A stretch of DNA of 64,000 nt, from the NCBI RefSeq assembly GCF_001761545.1, contig NZ_CP017326.1:496001-560000 (forward strand). The letters are read 5' to 3'. The DNA comes from Weissella soli (lineage in GTDB: Bacteria > Bacillota > Bacilli > Lactobacillales > Lactobacillaceae). Under the pieces are notes generated by a model. It was not told where the DNA came from. It made no database searches and was given only the letters and a program-made list of their open reading frames with translations. The position numbers and the translations under genes were made by a program. Positions 26,337-36,315 of this stretch are shown piece by piece; the first letter of the stretch is position 1; each line of letters begins with the position of its first letter.

Positions 26337-27023
26337 ATGGCAAATGTTGTAGAAACAGTAAAATCAGTCTTGGAACCGGCGCTTTTTGATAAAGGTTACG
26401 ATCTTTGGGACGTCGAGTATTCCAAGCTAGGTTCAGATATGATTTTACGAATCTTGGTAGATCGCTTAGAAGGTGCTATCTCAATGGATGATTTAGTGTC
26501 TTTGACGGAGATTATCGGTGATTTGGTTGATGGTATTGAACCAGATCCATTCCCAGAAGCCTATATGATGGATATTGCATCGCCAGGCGCTGAACGTGAA
26601 TTAAAACGCGATCGAGATTTTGATTGGGCAGTTGGCAAATTCATTCATGTGGATTTAAGCACCCCTTTCCAAGATCAAACATCATTTGATGGCGAACTAG
26701 TGGCGGTAACTGATGAAGCGCTGACTGTCGCAATCACAGTAAAGGCCAAACGTCAGTTGATCGAAGTTCCACGGGAACTTGTGACACTGGCCCATCTAAT
26801 TATTGGTATGGAACGTATTTTAACGACCGATGCCGATTACCAATGGGCGTTGAACAAGTTAGTTCGCGTGACAACTTATCAGAAAATTGATGGTAAGAAA
26901 GAATTTGAGGGTGAGTTAGCAGAACTAAGTGAGGACCAGCTCGTAATCGTTGATCAAGAAGATCAAGCGTTTGCGGTTCCACGTTCTGCGATTGCACAAG
27001 CCCGACATGCAAATAACTTTTAG
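26337..27023 (+). CDS. rimP: Ribosome maturation factor RimP with duplicated C-terminal domain
   Basis: Needed for 30S subunit maturation. Usual RimP proteins have about 150-160 residues; this one has 228. Residues 1-90 are the normal N-terminal domain (YDLWDVEYSK, then MDIASPGAERELKR) and about 95-154 the SH3-like C-terminal domain. Residues about 167-224 repeat that domain: DFDWAVGKFIHV matches DYQWALNKLVRV, FDGELVAVTDEALTV matches FEGELAELSEDQLVI, and IEVPRELVTLAH matches FAVPRSAIAQAR. The start is the ATG at 26337 with GGGAGGAGA upstream. nusA follows after 12 bases. Confidence 0.93.
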   Translation: MANVVETVKSVLEPALFDKGYDLWDVEYSKLGSDMILRILVDRLEGAISMDDLVSLTEIIGDLVDGIEPDPFPEAYMMDIASPGAERELKRDRDFDWAVGKFIHVDLSTPFQDQTSFDGELVAVTDEALTVAITVKAKRQLIEVPRELVTLAHLIIGMERILTTDADYQWALNKLVRVTTYQKIDGKKEFEGELAELSEDQLVIVDQEDQAFAVPRSAIAQARHANNF

Positions 27024-27035
27024 TGGAGAAAGATA

Positions 27036-28205
27036 ATGAGTAAGGAACTTGTTAGTGCTTTAAACGCTCTTGAACAAGAAAAGGGAATTAAGGCGGAAAC
27101 GCTTGCCGCTGCCATCGAAGAAGCATTGGCAAAAGCATATGCAAAGGATCACGCTGACGCTGAAAACGTTGAAGTAAACTTCGATTTGAAGAAGGGTGCG
27201 ATTAAAGTTTTAGCTGTTAAGAAGGTCGTTGATGATGATGAAAAAGAAGATGACAACACAGAAATTTCCTTGTCTGACGCTTTAGATATCAATAAGGCCT
27301 ACGAAATTGGTGATGAAATTAAGTTTGACCAAACACCAAAGGACTTTGGCCGCATTGCAATTGGCACTGCGAAGCAAATTATTTTGCAAAAGGTGCGTGA
27401 AGCAGAACGTTCAATTGTTTATAACCAATATTCAGAATACATTGACGAGATTATTACCGCTGAAGTTGAGCGCGAAGACACCCGTTACTTGTATATGATT
27501 TTGCCTGGTGGTCAAACGGCTGCTATGAAGCCAAATGACCAAATTGCCGGTGAAACCTACCGGATGGGTGACCGTATCAAGGTCTTGGTGACGGAAGTTG
27601 AAAAAGAAGTCAAGAAGGGTCCTCAAATCTTTGTGTCGCGCGCGGCTGAAGGTTTGGTGAAGCGATTGTTCGAGGCTGAGGTGCCAGAAGTGCAAGATGG
27701 CATTGTCGAAATTCGCTCAATTGCACGTGAAGCAGGTGATCGTTCAAAGGTCGCCGTCTACTCATACAATTCAAACCTCGATCCTGTGGGTACCATGGTT
27801 GGTCAACGAGGCGTCCGTGTGCAAGCAGTCGTCAACGAATTGTCTGGTGAAAACATGGACATCATTGAATGGAATGAAGACCCAGCACAATTTATCATTA
27901 ATGCGTTGAGTCCTGCTGAGGTTGTCGAAGTTATCTTTGACCCAACCAACGAGCGCGGTGTGACAGTCTTAGTGCCTGATTACCAATTATCATTGGCAAT
28001 CGGTAAGAAGGGCCAAAATGCCCGCCTGGCAGCACGTTTAACTAATTTCTCAATTGACATTAAGCCAGAGTCAGACCGTGAAGCTGTGATTGCTGAAATG
28101 GAACAACGGGTTGCAGAGCAACACAATGGACCAGTGCGACATGAGCAACCAATCGTTGAAGTGGCTGACGATTTTGAGAATTTTGATTTGGACGCTGAAG
28201 ACTAA
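27036..28205 (+). CDS. nusA: Transcription elongation/termination factor NusA
   Basis: RNA polymerase-associated factor for pausing, termination and antitermination. The 389 residues hold the N-terminal polymerase-binding domain (about 1-125), an S1 domain (about 135-200; EVEREDTRYLYMILPGG) and two KH domains (about 205-345; GTMVGQRGVRVQAVVNELSG near 252 and LAIGKKGQNARLAARLT near 317). The acidic C-terminal extension of proteobacterial NusA is absent, as usual for Firmicutes. The order rimP-nusA-ylxR-ylxQ-infB is conserved. Confidence 0.97.
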   Translation: MSKELVSALNALEQEKGIKAETLAAAIEEALAKAYAKDHADAENVEVNFDLKKGAIKVLAVKKVVDDDEKEDDNTEISLSDALDINKAYEIGDEIKFDQTPKDFGRIAIGTAKQIILQKVREAERSIVYNQYSEYIDEIITAEVEREDTRYLYMILPGGQTAAMKPNDQIAGETYRMGDRIKVLVTEVEKEVKKGPQIFVSRAAEGLVKRLFEAEVPEVQDGIVEIRSIAREAGDRSKVAVYSYNSNLDPVGTMVGQRGVRVQAVVNELSGENMDIIEWNEDPAQFIINALSPAEVVEVIFDPTNERGVTVLVPDYQLSLAIGKKGQNARLAARLTNFSIDIKPESDREAVIAEMEQRVAEQHNGPVRHEQPIVEVADDFENFDLDAED

Positions 28206-28232
28206 GCTTGTCCGCGCATAAGGAGAACTGTT

Positions 28233-28532
28233 ATGAAACAACGAAAGATTCCAATGCGTAAAGACATCGTTACTGGCGAAATGGTTCCTAAAAAGGAATT
28301 GGTGCGTGTTGTACGGACAACCGAAGGAACTGTCGAACTTGATCCAACAAACCGGGCCAATGGTCGTGGGGCATATATCAGTTTAGATGTAGAAATTGCT
28401 AAGAAAGCCAAGGCTAAGAAAACGTTTGATCGCGTCTTTGAAACTAAGCTTGAGGACAGTTTCTATGACGATTTGATTGCCTATGTTGATCATCAACAAG
28501 CGCGTAAGGAATTGTTTGGCGATGCAAAATAA
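28233..28532 (+). CDS. rnpM: YlxR family RNA-binding protein (RnpM)
   Basis: Small cytoplasmic protein of 99 residues with the family core: KIPMRKDIVTGEM, then KKELVRVVRT and GRGAYIS, followed by a helical C-terminus. Bacillus YlxR has been described as a modulator of RNase P and renamed RnpM; I transfer that by family. AAGGAGAA lies about 9 bases before the ATG. It overlaps the start of the L7Ae-like gene by 11 bases. Confidence 0.9.
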   Translation: MKQRKIPMRKDIVTGEMVPKKELVRVVRTTEGTVELDPTNRANGRGAYISLDVEIAKKAKAKKTFDRVFETKLEDSFYDDLIAYVDHQQARKELFGDAK

Positions 28533-28827
28533 GCAAAAATTATTAGGATTACTTGGGTTAGCCCGTCGCGCTGGTAAGTTAGTTACTGGTGAAGATATGG
28601 TGCTTGGTGCAATTCGCGGTGGCAAGGCTAGTTTAGTCATTTTCGCGGCGGATGGTGGTGCAAGTAGCCTTAAGAAATTTACAGATAAAACAACAAGCTA
28701 TGGCGTGCCTTTTACAACAGCATTGACCCGTCAAGAAATAGCTGACGCAACTGGCATGGCGCGCACAGTAATCGCTGTCGCTGACCGTGGATTTGCAAAA
28801 AAAATGCGAGAATACTTAGAAATATAG
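28522..28827 (+). CDS. L7Ae-family ribosomal-like protein YlxQ
   Basis: A 101-residue protein of the L7Ae/L30e/Gadd45 family that binds kink-turn RNA. Visible are [23 protein letters not shown], read in parts near residues 8-30, and the strand [11 protein letters not shown]. The start is the ATG at 28522 inside the end of ylxR, so translation is coupled. infB follows after 10 bases. A role as accessory ribosomal or RNA-binding protein is inferred from the family. Confidence 0.88.
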   Translation: MQNKQKLLGLLGLARRAGKLVTGEDMVLGAIRGGKASLVIFAADGGASSLKKFTDKTTSYGVPFTTALTRQEIADATGMARTVIAVADRGFAKKMREYLEI

Positions 28828-28837
28828 GAGGGTGAAC

Positions 28838-31096
28838 ATGACGAAGCGAATTTTTGAATTAGCAAAAGAAATGAACGTCTCATCCAAGGAACTAGTCGAA
28901 GCTGCCAAGAAAGCTGGCATGGACGTTAAGTCACACATGTCAACCATCGATGATGCACAAGAAAGTACCCTACGTAAGAGTGGTAAGGCATCAGCAACAA
29001 AGCCTGCAGCCCCAAAGGACAGCAAGCCTGCAGCCCCAAAGAATCACACTAACGGCAACAAGACTGAAAAGACAGCACCTAAGCCTGCTGCCAATAACCA
29101 GCCTACTAATGCTGGGGATGTCGAAGAGACGACGGTACGAATTGTGCGTAATGATAAGCGTAGCGATAAGAACCGGACGCAAAACAGCAATTCACGCCAA
29201 AACCAAAACAATCGTAACGGCCAAAATACTGGCGGTAACAAGAACTGGAATGGCAAGAAGGGCAAGAAGAATAATCGTAACAATCACCGTCGCGATGAAA
29301 ACCGACCAGCCCCAACTGTTCGTAAGAATCAACCATTGCCAGAAGTTTTGGTCTATTCAATCGGGATGAACGTGCAAGATATTGCGAAGTTGATTCACCG
29401 TGATGCCAGTGAAATTATCAAGAAGTTGTTCATGCAAGGCGTGATTGTTAACCAAAATCAATCCTTGGATACAGAAACAATTGAATTGTTGGCTTTGGAC
29501 TATGGTATCGAAGCAGAGCAAAAGGAAGAGGTCGACATCGCCGACATCGACCGGTTCTTTGAACAAGAAGTTGAAAATGACGAAAACCTAGTGCCACGTG
29601 CGCCAGTTGTTACAATCATGGGTCACGTTGACCATGGTAAGACGACTTTGTTGGACTACTTGCGTAACTCACATATCACCGAGGGTGAAGCTGGTGGAAT
29701 TACCCAACATATTGGTGCCTACCAAACTAAGTTGCAAGATCGTTTGATTACTTTCTTGGATACTCCTGGTCACGCGGCCTTTACTGCGATGCGTGCCCGT
29801 GGAGCAGATATTACTGACATCACGATTTTGGTTGTCGCTGCCGATGATGGTGTAATGCCACAAACTGTTGAAGCAATCAATCACGCTAAGGCTGCTAAGA
29901 CACCAATCATTGTTGCTGTGAACAAGATTGATAAGCCTGGTGCCAATCCAGAAAACGTCATCAACCAATTAATGCAATACGAATTGATTCCTGAAGATCT
30001 TGGTGGTGACACCATCTTTGTCAATATTTCAGCCAAGTTCGGTCAAAATATCGATGAATTATTGGAAATGATTTTGTTGCAAGCTGATGTCTTGGAATTG
30101 CAGGCTAACCCAGATCAACGAGCTGCCGGTTCAGTTATCGAAGCTCGTTTGGACAAGGGTAAGGGGCCAATCGCCACTGTCCTTGTCCAACAAGGTACCA
30201 TGCATATTGGTGACCCAATCGTTGTCGGAAACACGTACGGAACTGTTCGTACGATGACAAATGATCATGGTCGTCGTATTAAGGAAGCTTTGCCTTCAAC
30301 CCCAGTTGAAATCACTGGTTTGAAGGATGTGCCACAAGCTGGTGACCGCTTCGTGGTCTTTGAAGATGAAAAGACGGCCCGTGCAGCTGGTGAGGAACGT
30401 GCTAAGCGTGCATTGATCGCTGGTCGTAACCGTAATAACATTACATCAGTCAACGATTTGTTTGCCAAGATGCAAGCCAAGCAAATGAAGTCAGTTCCCG
30501 TAATTATCAAGGGTGACGTACAAGGTTCAGTTGAAGCATTGCGCGGTTCATTTGAGAAGATTGAAGTCGAAGGCGTACGTGTTGATATCATCCACACGGC
30601 CGTTGGTGCCATTAACGAATCTGACGTGACGTTGGCTGAAGCCTCTGGTGCAATCATCATTGGGTTCAATGTTCGTCCTACGCCACAAGCTCGTCAACAA
30701 GCCGATGCTGATGAAGTTGATATTCGTTTGCATTCTGTTATCTATAACGCAATCGATGAAATTGAAGCTGCGATGAAGGGTCAATTGGAGCCAGTCTTTG
30801 AAGAAAAGGTTGTGGGAACTGCTGAAGTTCGTGAAATCTTTAAGGTCTCAAAGATTGGTACCATCGTCGGAGGTATGGTTATGTCAGGTAAGATTACACG
30901 TAACTCAAAGGTACGTTTGATCCGTGACAGTATCGTGATCTATGATGGCCAACTGGGTTCATTGCGTCGTTACAAAGATGACGTTAAGGAAGTCAAGAAT
31001 GGTTATGACTTTGGTTTGACGATTGATAACTATAACGATGAGCGTATCGGTGATCAAATCGAAGCTTATGAGATGGTTGAAGTACCTGTTAAGTAA
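28838..31096 (+). CDS. infB: Translation initiation factor IF-2
   Basis: GTPase that brings initiator tRNA to the ribosome. The 752 residues begin with an IF2N helical domain ([20 protein letters not shown]), then a low-complexity N/K/P-rich linker (about 50-160, with a repeated KPAAPKDS unit), a second IF2N module (about 167-235) and the G domain. The G motifs are [12 protein letters not shown] near residue 262, DTPGHAAF and NKIDKPG. The beta-barrel domains C1 and C2 complete the protein. The ATG at 28838 has TAGGAGGG upstream; the in-frame GTG at 28832 lies within that site. Confidence 0.97.
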   Translation: MTKRIFELAKEMNVSSKELVEAAKKAGMDVKSHMSTIDDAQESTLRKSGKASATKPAAPKDSKPAAPKNHTNGNKTEKTAPKPAANNQPTNAGDVEETTVRIVRNDKRSDKNRTQNSNSRQNQNNRNGQNTGGNKNWNGKKGKKNNRNNHRRDENRPAPTVRKNQPLPEVLVYSIGMNVQDIAKLIHRDASEIIKKLFMQGVIVNQNQSLDTETIELLALDYGIEAEQKEEVDIADIDRFFEQEVENDENLVPRAPVVTIMGHVDHGKTTLLDYLRNSHITEGEAGGITQHIGAYQTKLQDRLITFLDTPGHAAFTAMRARGADITDITILVVAADDGVMPQTVEAINHAKAAKTPIIVAVNKIDKPGANPENVINQLMQYELIPEDLGGDTIFVNISAKFGQNIDELLEMILLQADVLELQANPDQRAAGSVIEARLDKGKGPIATVLVQQGTMHIGDPIVVGNTYGTVRTMTNDHGRRIKEALPSTPVEITGLKDVPQAGDRFVVFEDEKTARAAGEERAKRALIAGRNRNNITSVNDLFAKMQAKQMKSVPVIIKGDVQGSVEALRGSFEKIEVEGVRVDIIHTAVGAINESDVTLAEASGAIIIGFNVRPTPQARQQADADEVDIRLHSVIYNAIDEIEAAMKGQLEPVFEEKVVGTAEVREIFKVSKIGTIVGGMVMSGKITRNSKVRLIRDSIVIYDGQLGSLRRYKDDVKEVKNGYDFGLTIDNYNDERIGDQIEAYEMVEVPVK

Positions 31097-31154
31097 CCGA
31101 GTGTTTCTGTGATGTTACATCATGGTAACCCATGATTGAAATGGAGGGAGCATT

Positions 31155-31517
31155 ATGGCTCAACAAAATTTCCGTGTTGGTCGTTTGGAACAAGAAATTC
31201 AACGCGAAGTGAACGACCTGCTTTTGAAGCGGGTGCGTGATCCTCGGATTGAAGGTGTGACCGTCACTGGTGTAGAAGTCACTGGTGATTTGCAACAAGC
31301 CACCATCTATTATTCACTTTTGTCTGAATTAGCGTCAGTCAATCAAAAGGCGGCCGATGGTTTAGAATCATCAAAGGGTCTCATTCGTAAGGAATTGGGC
31401 GCGCGTCTGACCATTTATAAGACACCAGAATTATTCTTTAAGAAGGATGAATCTGTGCAATATGGTAATAAGATTGATGAATTGATTCGTCAAATGAATA
31501 AAAACGATCAAGATTAA
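31155..31517 (+). CDS. rbfA: Ribosome-binding factor A
   Basis: Small 30S maturation factor of 120 residues with KH-like fold: RVGRLEQEIQREVNDLLL at the N-terminus, RDPRIEGVTVTGVEV, and the C-terminal TPELFFKKDESVQYGNKIDELI. GGAGGGAG lies 6 bases before the ATG. It ends the rimP operon and is followed by a strong terminator. The 58-base gap after infB contains two small overlapping hairpins (31110-31122 and 31121-31134) that cannot form together. Confidence 0.95.
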   Translation: MAQQNFRVGRLEQEIQREVNDLLLKRVRDPRIEGVTVTGVEVTGDLQQATIYYSLLSELASVNQKAADGLESSKGLIRKELGARLTIYKTPELFFKKDESVQYGNKIDELIRQMNKNDQD

Positions 31518-31522
31518 TAATC

Positions 31523-31556
31523 AAAAACGCTATTCCAGTGATGGGATAGCGTTTTT
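31523..31556 (+). terminator. Terminator of the rimP-rbfA operon
   Basis: The 14-base arms 31523-31536 and 31543-31556 pair perfectly (AACGCTATTCC core) around a 6-base loop, with a terminal run of T in the 3' arm. Confidence 0.9.
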
Positions 31557-31753
31557 AGTTGTCCACAGCCTAAAGTCATGGTTTGATAAAAACTGCACGG
31601 TGCCCAGTAAATCGGTAACAAATCAAGGGTGAAGCCTTTATTGTTGCTTGTTTTTTTGGTATGATGTTAGTTGACATAAAACGCGTATCGGATTTTCGTG
31701 GCACTGACGATAATGTTAGCAGACCACGTTTTTTAATCAGAAAGAGAGTCGTG

Positions 31754-32626
31754 ATGACACACAAAATTGGAGAAGTCCTGACTGCAACTGTAACTGACGA
31801 AAATGAGCAGTATTATTTTGCTCAAGTTGAAGGTATTACCTACGAAATTGATAAAACCGAATTGCTAAAGCCCCTGAATGTAGGTGGCATGGTGACAGGG
31901 TTTACCTATGAGAATAAGCATAGTCGTTTGCAATTGACGAAAACTTTGCCAGAGGTTCGTTTGGGCCATTATGCATGGGGAACGGTCACTGACATCCGTC
32001 GTGATCTGGGTGTATTCGTCAACATCGGCTTGCCTAACAAGGACGTGGTCGTTTCTTTGGATGAATTACCAACCATCAAGGAATTGTGGCCACAAAAGGG
32101 TGATCGTCTAATGATTACGCTACGAATTGATAATAAAGACCGGCTTTGGGGTGAATTGGCACCTAACGAGGTTTTGAATGCGGTACGTATTCCAGCTAAG
32201 GCTGATATGAAGGGTAAAAAAGATGTGAAAGCCACGGTTTACCGGTTAAAGATGGTGGGTACATTGGTTATTACATCTGAATACAAGTTTGGCTTTATTC
32301 ATCCTAGTGAACGTGACCGTGAGCCCCGTTTAGGTGAGGAAATCACGGCACGCGTGATTGGTGTCCGGCCAGATGGATTGATGAATTTGTCACTCAAGCC
32401 ATTGGCATACAAAGCCATTGGTGAAGACGCCCAAATGCTATTAACGCTATTAGAACATGCAAAGACTCACAGCTTACCCTTTACCGATAAGTCGGATCCA
32501 AGTGATATTAAAGATTACTTTAGTATGAGTAAAGGACAATTCAAACGCGCAGTGGGAAATTTGTATAAGCAGCATAAAATCACCCAGGATGAGACAGGCA
32601 TTTACTTGGTAGAAGAGGCCGATTAA
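31754..32626 (+). CDS. cvfB: S1-domain RNA-binding protein CvfB
   Basis: RNA-binding regulator family first described as a virulence factor in staphylococci. The 290 residues have three S1-type barrels in series (beginning about 1-60, 65-130 and 135-215; HYAWGTVTDIRRDLGVFVNIG is the middle one, given here in part) and a C-terminal winged-helix-like part (DIKDYFSMSKGQFKRAVGN). I start at the ATG at 31754 with AAAGAGAG upstream; the open frame reaches back to 31661 but without a ribosome binding site. An extended -10 (TGGTATGAT, around 31656-31664) may serve as promoter. It overlaps xerD by one base. Confidence 0.88.
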   Translation: MTHKIGEVLTATVTDENEQYYFAQVEGITYEIDKTELLKPLNVGGMVTGFTYENKHSRLQLTKTLPEVRLGHYAWGTVTDIRRDLGVFVNIGLPNKDVVVSLDELPTIKELWPQKGDRLMITLRIDNKDRLWGELAPNEVLNAVRIPAKADMKGKKDVKATVYRLKMVGTLVITSEYKFGFIHPSERDREPRLGEEITARVIGVRPDGLMNLSLKPLAYKAIGEDAQMLLTLLEHAKTHSLPFTDKSDPSDIKDYFSMSKGQFKRAVGNLYKQHKITQDETGIYLVEEAD

Positions 32627-33537
32627 TGGCACTTTCAGCAACAAATACAGCCTACATTGAAGACTATCTGCATTATGTGACTGTCGAGCGGGGTTTGTCA
32701 GCCAACACACGGACATCATATGGCCAAGATCTACGTCAATTTTTTCAGTACTTAGAGCGTCCTGAACAACCGTTGTCACTGGTTGATGTGGATCGCTTTC
32801 ATATTCTCAACTTTTTAAGTTATTTAGAGGCCAACGGCAAATCACGTAATTCGATTATTCATATGGTCTCGACATTACGTAAATTTTTCCAATATGCCAC
32901 ACTGACGGTGCAGTGGGTACCAGTGGATCCGATGACGCAAGTTGATCCACCCAAAAAGGCCCAACATCTCCCGGCTGTTTTGACTTTGGCGGAAGTCGAA
33001 CGACTGCTGCAAGTACCTGATACCACTACTAAGTTAGGCGTGCGTAATCGCGCCATCCTAGAAGTGATGTATGCAACGGGTTTGCGCGTGAGTGAACTCG
33101 TGAATTTGAGCCTGGATAATTTACATCTTGAGCTCGGTCTGATCCAAACCATCGGTAAGGGCGATAAGGAACGGATTATTCCAATCGGTGATATCGCGGC
33201 AATTTGGTTGACACGTTATTTAAAGGATATTCGACCACAGTTGGGCCGGACACAGGATGATAAAGTGATTTTTCTAAATGATCACGGTCATCAGTTAACG
33301 CGCCAGGGTGTTTGGAAGTTAATTAAGCAATTAGTCAAAGCAGCAGGGATTACTAAAGATGTCTCACCCCATACGTTGCGACATTCATTTGCGACACATA
33401 TCTTGGAAAATGGTGCTGACTTGCGTATCGTACAAGAATTATTAGGTCATTCTGATATCTCAACCACGCAAATTTATACCCATATTTCAAATAAGCGTTT
33501 GATGACAGTTTATGAAAAGGCGCATCCCCGCGCGTAG
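32626..33537 (+). CDS. xerD: Tyrosine recombinase XerD
   Basis: Site-specific recombinase for chromosome dimer resolution at dif. The 303 residues have the N-terminal SAM-like DNA-binding domain (VERGLSANTRTSYGQDL) and the catalytic domain with all residues: Arg in YATGLRVSEL (about 150), Lys in GKGDKERI (about 176), the HTLRHSFATH box (about 247-256), His in LGHSDIST and the Tyr nucleophile in TQIYTH (about 285). Its place among cvfB, ribT and scpAB is a conserved chromosomal context, so it is not an integrase of a mobile element. Confidence 0.93.
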   Translation: MALSATNTAYIEDYLHYVTVERGLSANTRTSYGQDLRQFFQYLERPEQPLSLVDVDRFHILNFLSYLEANGKSRNSIIHMVSTLRKFFQYATLTVQWVPVDPMTQVDPPKKAQHLPAVLTLAEVERLLQVPDTTTKLGVRNRAILEVMYATGLRVSELVNLSLDNLHLELGLIQTIGKGDKERIIPIGDIAAIWLTRYLKDIRPQLGRTQDDKVIFLNDHGHQLTRQGVWKLIKQLVKAAGITKDVSPHTLRHSFATHILENGADLRIVQELLGHSDISTTQIYTHISNKRLMTVYEKAHPRA

Positions 33538-33550
33538 AAAGGTGGCTACC

Positions 33551-33916
33551 GTGTTAAGTTTAATTGATGATGAACAACCAAAAATTGCAATGGGTTTAAC
33601 AGCTGGGTTGCCAGAATTTTCAACGTTAGCGGATGTCCAGCGTGAAATCGAATGGTATCAGAGTAATCAGGATCGTGAATTATTTATGTGGCAAGATCCG
33701 CTTTCGAAACACTACACCGTGGTCATCGGCGTTGAACAGGTCTATTCTTCGGTGATTGTGCGCTTGATTGCCTTTGGACCTGAAGTTGATGATGCTCATC
33801 GTAAGGCAGTGGGGCATGACATTTACCAAGCCTTACAGCAAAGGTATCCCAAACAAGCTATTATGGGGACCATTAGTAATCAAAAAATTGTGAGTGGTTG
33901 GGCAGCCTATGAGTGA
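33551..33916 (+). CDS. ribT: RibT-like small protein (GNAT-related)
   Basis: A 121-residue protein whose start resembles Bacillus RibT: KIAMGLTAGLPEF, then EIEWYQSNQDRELFMWQD and VIGVEQ. RibT is an acetyltransferase-like protein of unknown substrate in the Bacillus riboflavin operon. Here it is separated from riboflavin genes and sits between xerD and scpA, as in lactobacilli. The start is GTG at 33551 with AAAGGTGG upstream. The acetyl-CoA loop typical of GNAT enzymes is not clearly visible, so activity is uncertain. It overlaps scpA by 8 bases. Confidence 0.75.
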   Translation: MLSLIDDEQPKIAMGLTAGLPEFSTLADVQREIEWYQSNQDRELFMWQDPLSKHYTVVIGVEQVYSSVIVRLIAFGPEVDDAHRKAVGHDIYQALQQRYPKQAIMGTISNQKIVSGWAAYE

Positions 33917-34709
33917 TGTGATTAACTACCATTTAAAAGATTTTGATGGACCCCTAGATTTGCTATTGCATCTAATTAAGGTCAACGAAATGGATATTTT
34001 TGATATTCCGATTGTTGAAATTACGGCCCAATATCTTGATTTTTTGCATGAAGCTGAATCACGGAACTTGGATATTGCAGGTGAATTTTTGGTTATGGCG
34101 GCAACATTGATGGCGATCAAGTCGACTTATCTTTTGCCACGGCCGGAAGTCACGATGGACGATGATCTTGCCCAGGTGATTGAAGATGCTGACCTCGATC
34201 CACGACAAATGTTGATGACCCAGCTCTTGGAATATCAACGTTATCAGCAAGCCGCGGCGGATTTGCGTGAGCGTGAAGATGCCCGTTTGTTACAATTTGG
34301 CCGCGCACCGATGCTGGCACCCGCTACGATCGAGGTAGTCCCCTTACCGGCGGGCTTACAACTGGATGATTTACAAAAGGCATTCAGTCACATGCTGACC
34401 AAGCGTATCAAAAAAACGGTACGGACGCGGACCATGCAGGGTGAATCTTGGTCAGTTGGCGAACGAATGACGGCCATTATGGCTAAAATACCGCTGACCA
34501 CCCCCATCTTATTTGAAGATATTTTTGATGACAGTACAGATCGCGAGTTGCTAGTCACGACTTTTTTGGCATTACTCGAGTTAGTCCGGCATCAACAAGT
34601 GGCCATCAAGCAAACGATTGAATTTGGTGCGATTGCCATTACCCGTGGTCCGGTACCATTCAATGAGATAGAGAAGGAAATAAAAGATGACGAGCTTGCA
34701 ACAGATTGA
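33909..34709 (+). CDS. scpA: Segregation and condensation protein A
   Basis: Kleisin subunit of the SMC-ScpAB condensin that compacts and separates chromosomes. The 266 residues show the N-terminal signature [13 protein letters not shown] and [18 protein letters not shown], a middle linker, and a C-terminal winged helix (about 195-255). The start is the ATG at 33909, inside the end of ribT. It overlaps scpB by 23 bases, so the two partners are made together. Confidence 0.94.
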   Translation: MSDVINYHLKDFDGPLDLLLHLIKVNEMDIFDIPIVEITAQYLDFLHEAESRNLDIAGEFLVMAATLMAIKSTYLLPRPEVTMDDDLAQVIEDADLDPRQMLMTQLLEYQRYQQAAADLREREDARLLQFGRAPMLAPATIEVVPLPAGLQLDDLQKAFSHMLTKRIKKTVRTRTMQGESWSVGERMTAIMAKIPLTTPILFEDIFDDSTDRELLVTTFLALLELVRHQQVAIKQTIEFGAIAITRGPVPFNEIEKEIKDDELATD

Positions 34710-35322
34710 AGCCTTGCTGTTCGTCGCAGGCGATGAAGGCATCACAATTGCTGAAATTGTTAATGTGACCGGCTTTGAAAAGCCAGCAGTGACTGGCTTG
34801 TTGGAAGAATTAAATGACAAATATGACCAAGATAGTGATAGCGCGTTAACGTTATTGCAGACAGATGACCGTTATCAATTGGTGACAAAAGTTGAATTAG
34901 CAGCTGTGTTGCATCACTATTTTACGGCACCACTGACAACGGCGCTTTCTCAGGCATCCTTGGAGGTTTTGGCGATTATCGCCTATAAGCAACCAATTAC
35001 GCGGATGGAAGTTGATGAAATCCGCGGTGTGCAATCGAATGCCACCATTCAGAAGTTGGTTTTACGTGATTTAGTGCAAGCAAAGGGGCAAGCCGATCAA
35101 CCAGGGCGGCCTAACTTATATGGCACTTCGGACTATTTTTTAAATTATTTTGGGTTGCGTGAACTCACTGAATTACCAAAACTCGTCGATGCGCAGACGT
35201 TGGATGATTTGCGGCAACATCAACAGGATTCAATACCACTTATGCCAACGTTTGAAACAAACGAAACTTCAGTCTTTGATACTGGATTGGCTGAATTAAA
35301 GGAACAAACGGAGAATAACTAA
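34687..35322 (+). CDS. scpB: Segregation and condensation protein B
   Basis: Second non-SMC subunit of condensin; its dimer binds the ScpA middle region. The 211 residues carry two winged-helix domains: [20 protein letters not shown] at the start, and [20 protein letters not shown] with the following RGVQS near residue 115. AGAAGG lies about 9 bases before the ATG and inside scpA. rluB starts directly after the stop codon. Confidence 0.94.
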   Translation: MTSLQQIEALLFVAGDEGITIAEIVNVTGFEKPAVTGLLEELNDKYDQDSDSALTLLQTDDRYQLVTKVELAAVLHHYFTAPLTTALSQASLEVLAIIAYKQPITRMEVDEIRGVQSNATIQKLVLRDLVQAKGQADQPGRPNLYGTSDYFLNYFGLRELTELPKLVDAQTLDDLRQHQQDSIPLMPTFETNETSVFDTGLAELKEQTENN

Positions 35323-36069
35323 ATGGCAGAACGATTGCAAAAAGTGATGGCCCAGGCTGGGGTAGCGTCACGTCGTGCTTCTGAAAAATTAATTGCAGAC
35401 GGACATGTGACAGTGAATGGCAAAACGGTCACGGAACTAGGTACCAAGGTTGAACCAAGTGATCACGTTGAGGTCAACGGGGCGCCACTTGAAGGACAAG
35501 AAAAATTGGTGTATTACCTATTAAACAAACCCCGTGGTGTGATCACGGCGGTTAAAGATGATAAAGATCGCCAAACTGTCATTGATGTCTTGGCTGATGT
35601 TCGTGAACGGGTCTATCCAGTGGGCCGTTTGGATTATGACACAACCGGGGCGCTGCTTTTGACAAACGATGGTGAATTAGCCAACCAGTTAATGCACCCG
35701 CGTTATAAGATTGATAAGGTCTATATCGCCAAGGTTAAGGGCGTCCCAACTAATGATGAATTGAAAACACTGCGATTAGGTGTGGTCGTTGCTGGTAAGA
35801 AGACCGCCGAAGCGCGTGCCGATATCACCAAGCTTGATAAGAAAAAGGGGACGGCGACCATTCAATTGACGATTCATGAAGGGCGCTATCACCAAGTCAA
35901 GGAAATGCTAAAGGCGGTTGGCCACCCGGTGATTAAATTACATCGTGAGCGCTACGGTATGCTCGATGTTAACGACTTACTATCTGGTGAATACCGTGAA
36001 CTACGCTACGAAGAAGTGCAACAATTGAAATCTGGTAAGCAAGTGCGTCGCTCATCAGGCCGCTTATAA
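35323..36069 (+). CDS. rluB: 23S rRNA pseudouridine synthase RluB
   Basis: RsuA/RluB-type enzyme that converts a uridine in 23S rRNA. The 248 residues have the N-terminal S4 domain (ERLQKVMAQAGVASRRASEK) and the catalytic Asp in GRLDYDTTGALLLTNDG (about 106-122). KPRGVITA near residue 69 and HPVIKLHRERYG near residue 204 are also family features. It starts at the ATG that directly follows the scpB stop, with AACGGAG upstream. The placement after scpB is the standard Firmicute order. Target position is not deducible here. Confidence 0.93.
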   Translation: MAERLQKVMAQAGVASRRASEKLIADGHVTVNGKTVTELGTKVEPSDHVEVNGAPLEGQEKLVYYLLNKPRGVITAVKDDKDRQTVIDVLADVRERVYPVGRLDYDTTGALLLTNDGELANQLMHPRYKIDKVYIAKVKGVPTNDELKTLRLGVVVAGKKTAEARADITKLDKKKGTATIQLTIHEGRYHQVKEMLKAVGHPVIKLHRERYGMLDVNDLLSGEYRELRYEEVQQLKSGKQVRRSSGRL

Positions 36070-36125
36070 AATTTGCAGGATTATTTTGATATTTAATGCA
36101 TAACTTGGGTTGAATATGTAAATAC

Positions 36126-36154
36126 TTGCAATTCTAGTAGAATTCACGTAATAT
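36126..36154 (+). promoter_or_regulatory. Promoter of the ribU transcript
   Basis: TTGCAA (36126-36131) and TAATAT (36149-36154) with a 17-base spacer. Start is expected near 36161, only about 12 bases before the FMN aptamer. Confidence 0.7.
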
Positions 36155-36172
36155 GAATTGTATTCAATTGAA

Positions 36173-36315
36173 TATCTTCAGGGTAGGGTGTAATTCCCAA
36201 CCGGCGGTAATCATCTTTAGATGTAGTCCCGCAACCCACAATATGTGGTTGATTAGGTGTGATTCCTAAACCGACAGTAAGCTAACTCGTTAGCAAGTCT
36301 GGTATAAAGAAGAAA
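36173..36315 (+). promoter_or_regulatory. FMN riboswitch (RFN element)
   Basis: The conserved blocks appear in order: TCTTCAGGGTAGGGTG (36175-36190), ATTCCCAACCGGCGGT (36193-36208), AGTCCCGCAACCC, the GATTAGGTGTGATTCC block, AAACCGACAGT, and AGTCTGGTATAAAGAAG at the 3' end. This fits the six-stem FMN aptamer. It controls ribU, the riboflavin importer gene, so high FMN should switch it off. The whole rluB-ribU gap (36070-36463) holds only promoter, aptamer and expression platform. Confidence 0.95.

Noticed and set aside
28990-29040. Short direct repeat in infB ([15 protein letters not shown] region)
   Set aside because: It is low-complexity linker coding sequence of IF2, not a mobile or CRISPR-type repeat.
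32626-33537. Tyrosine recombinase as a sign of an integrated element
   Set aside because: It is XerD in its conserved neighbourhood (cvfB, ribT, scpAB); no att repeats, phage genes or foreign-looking genes are adjacent.
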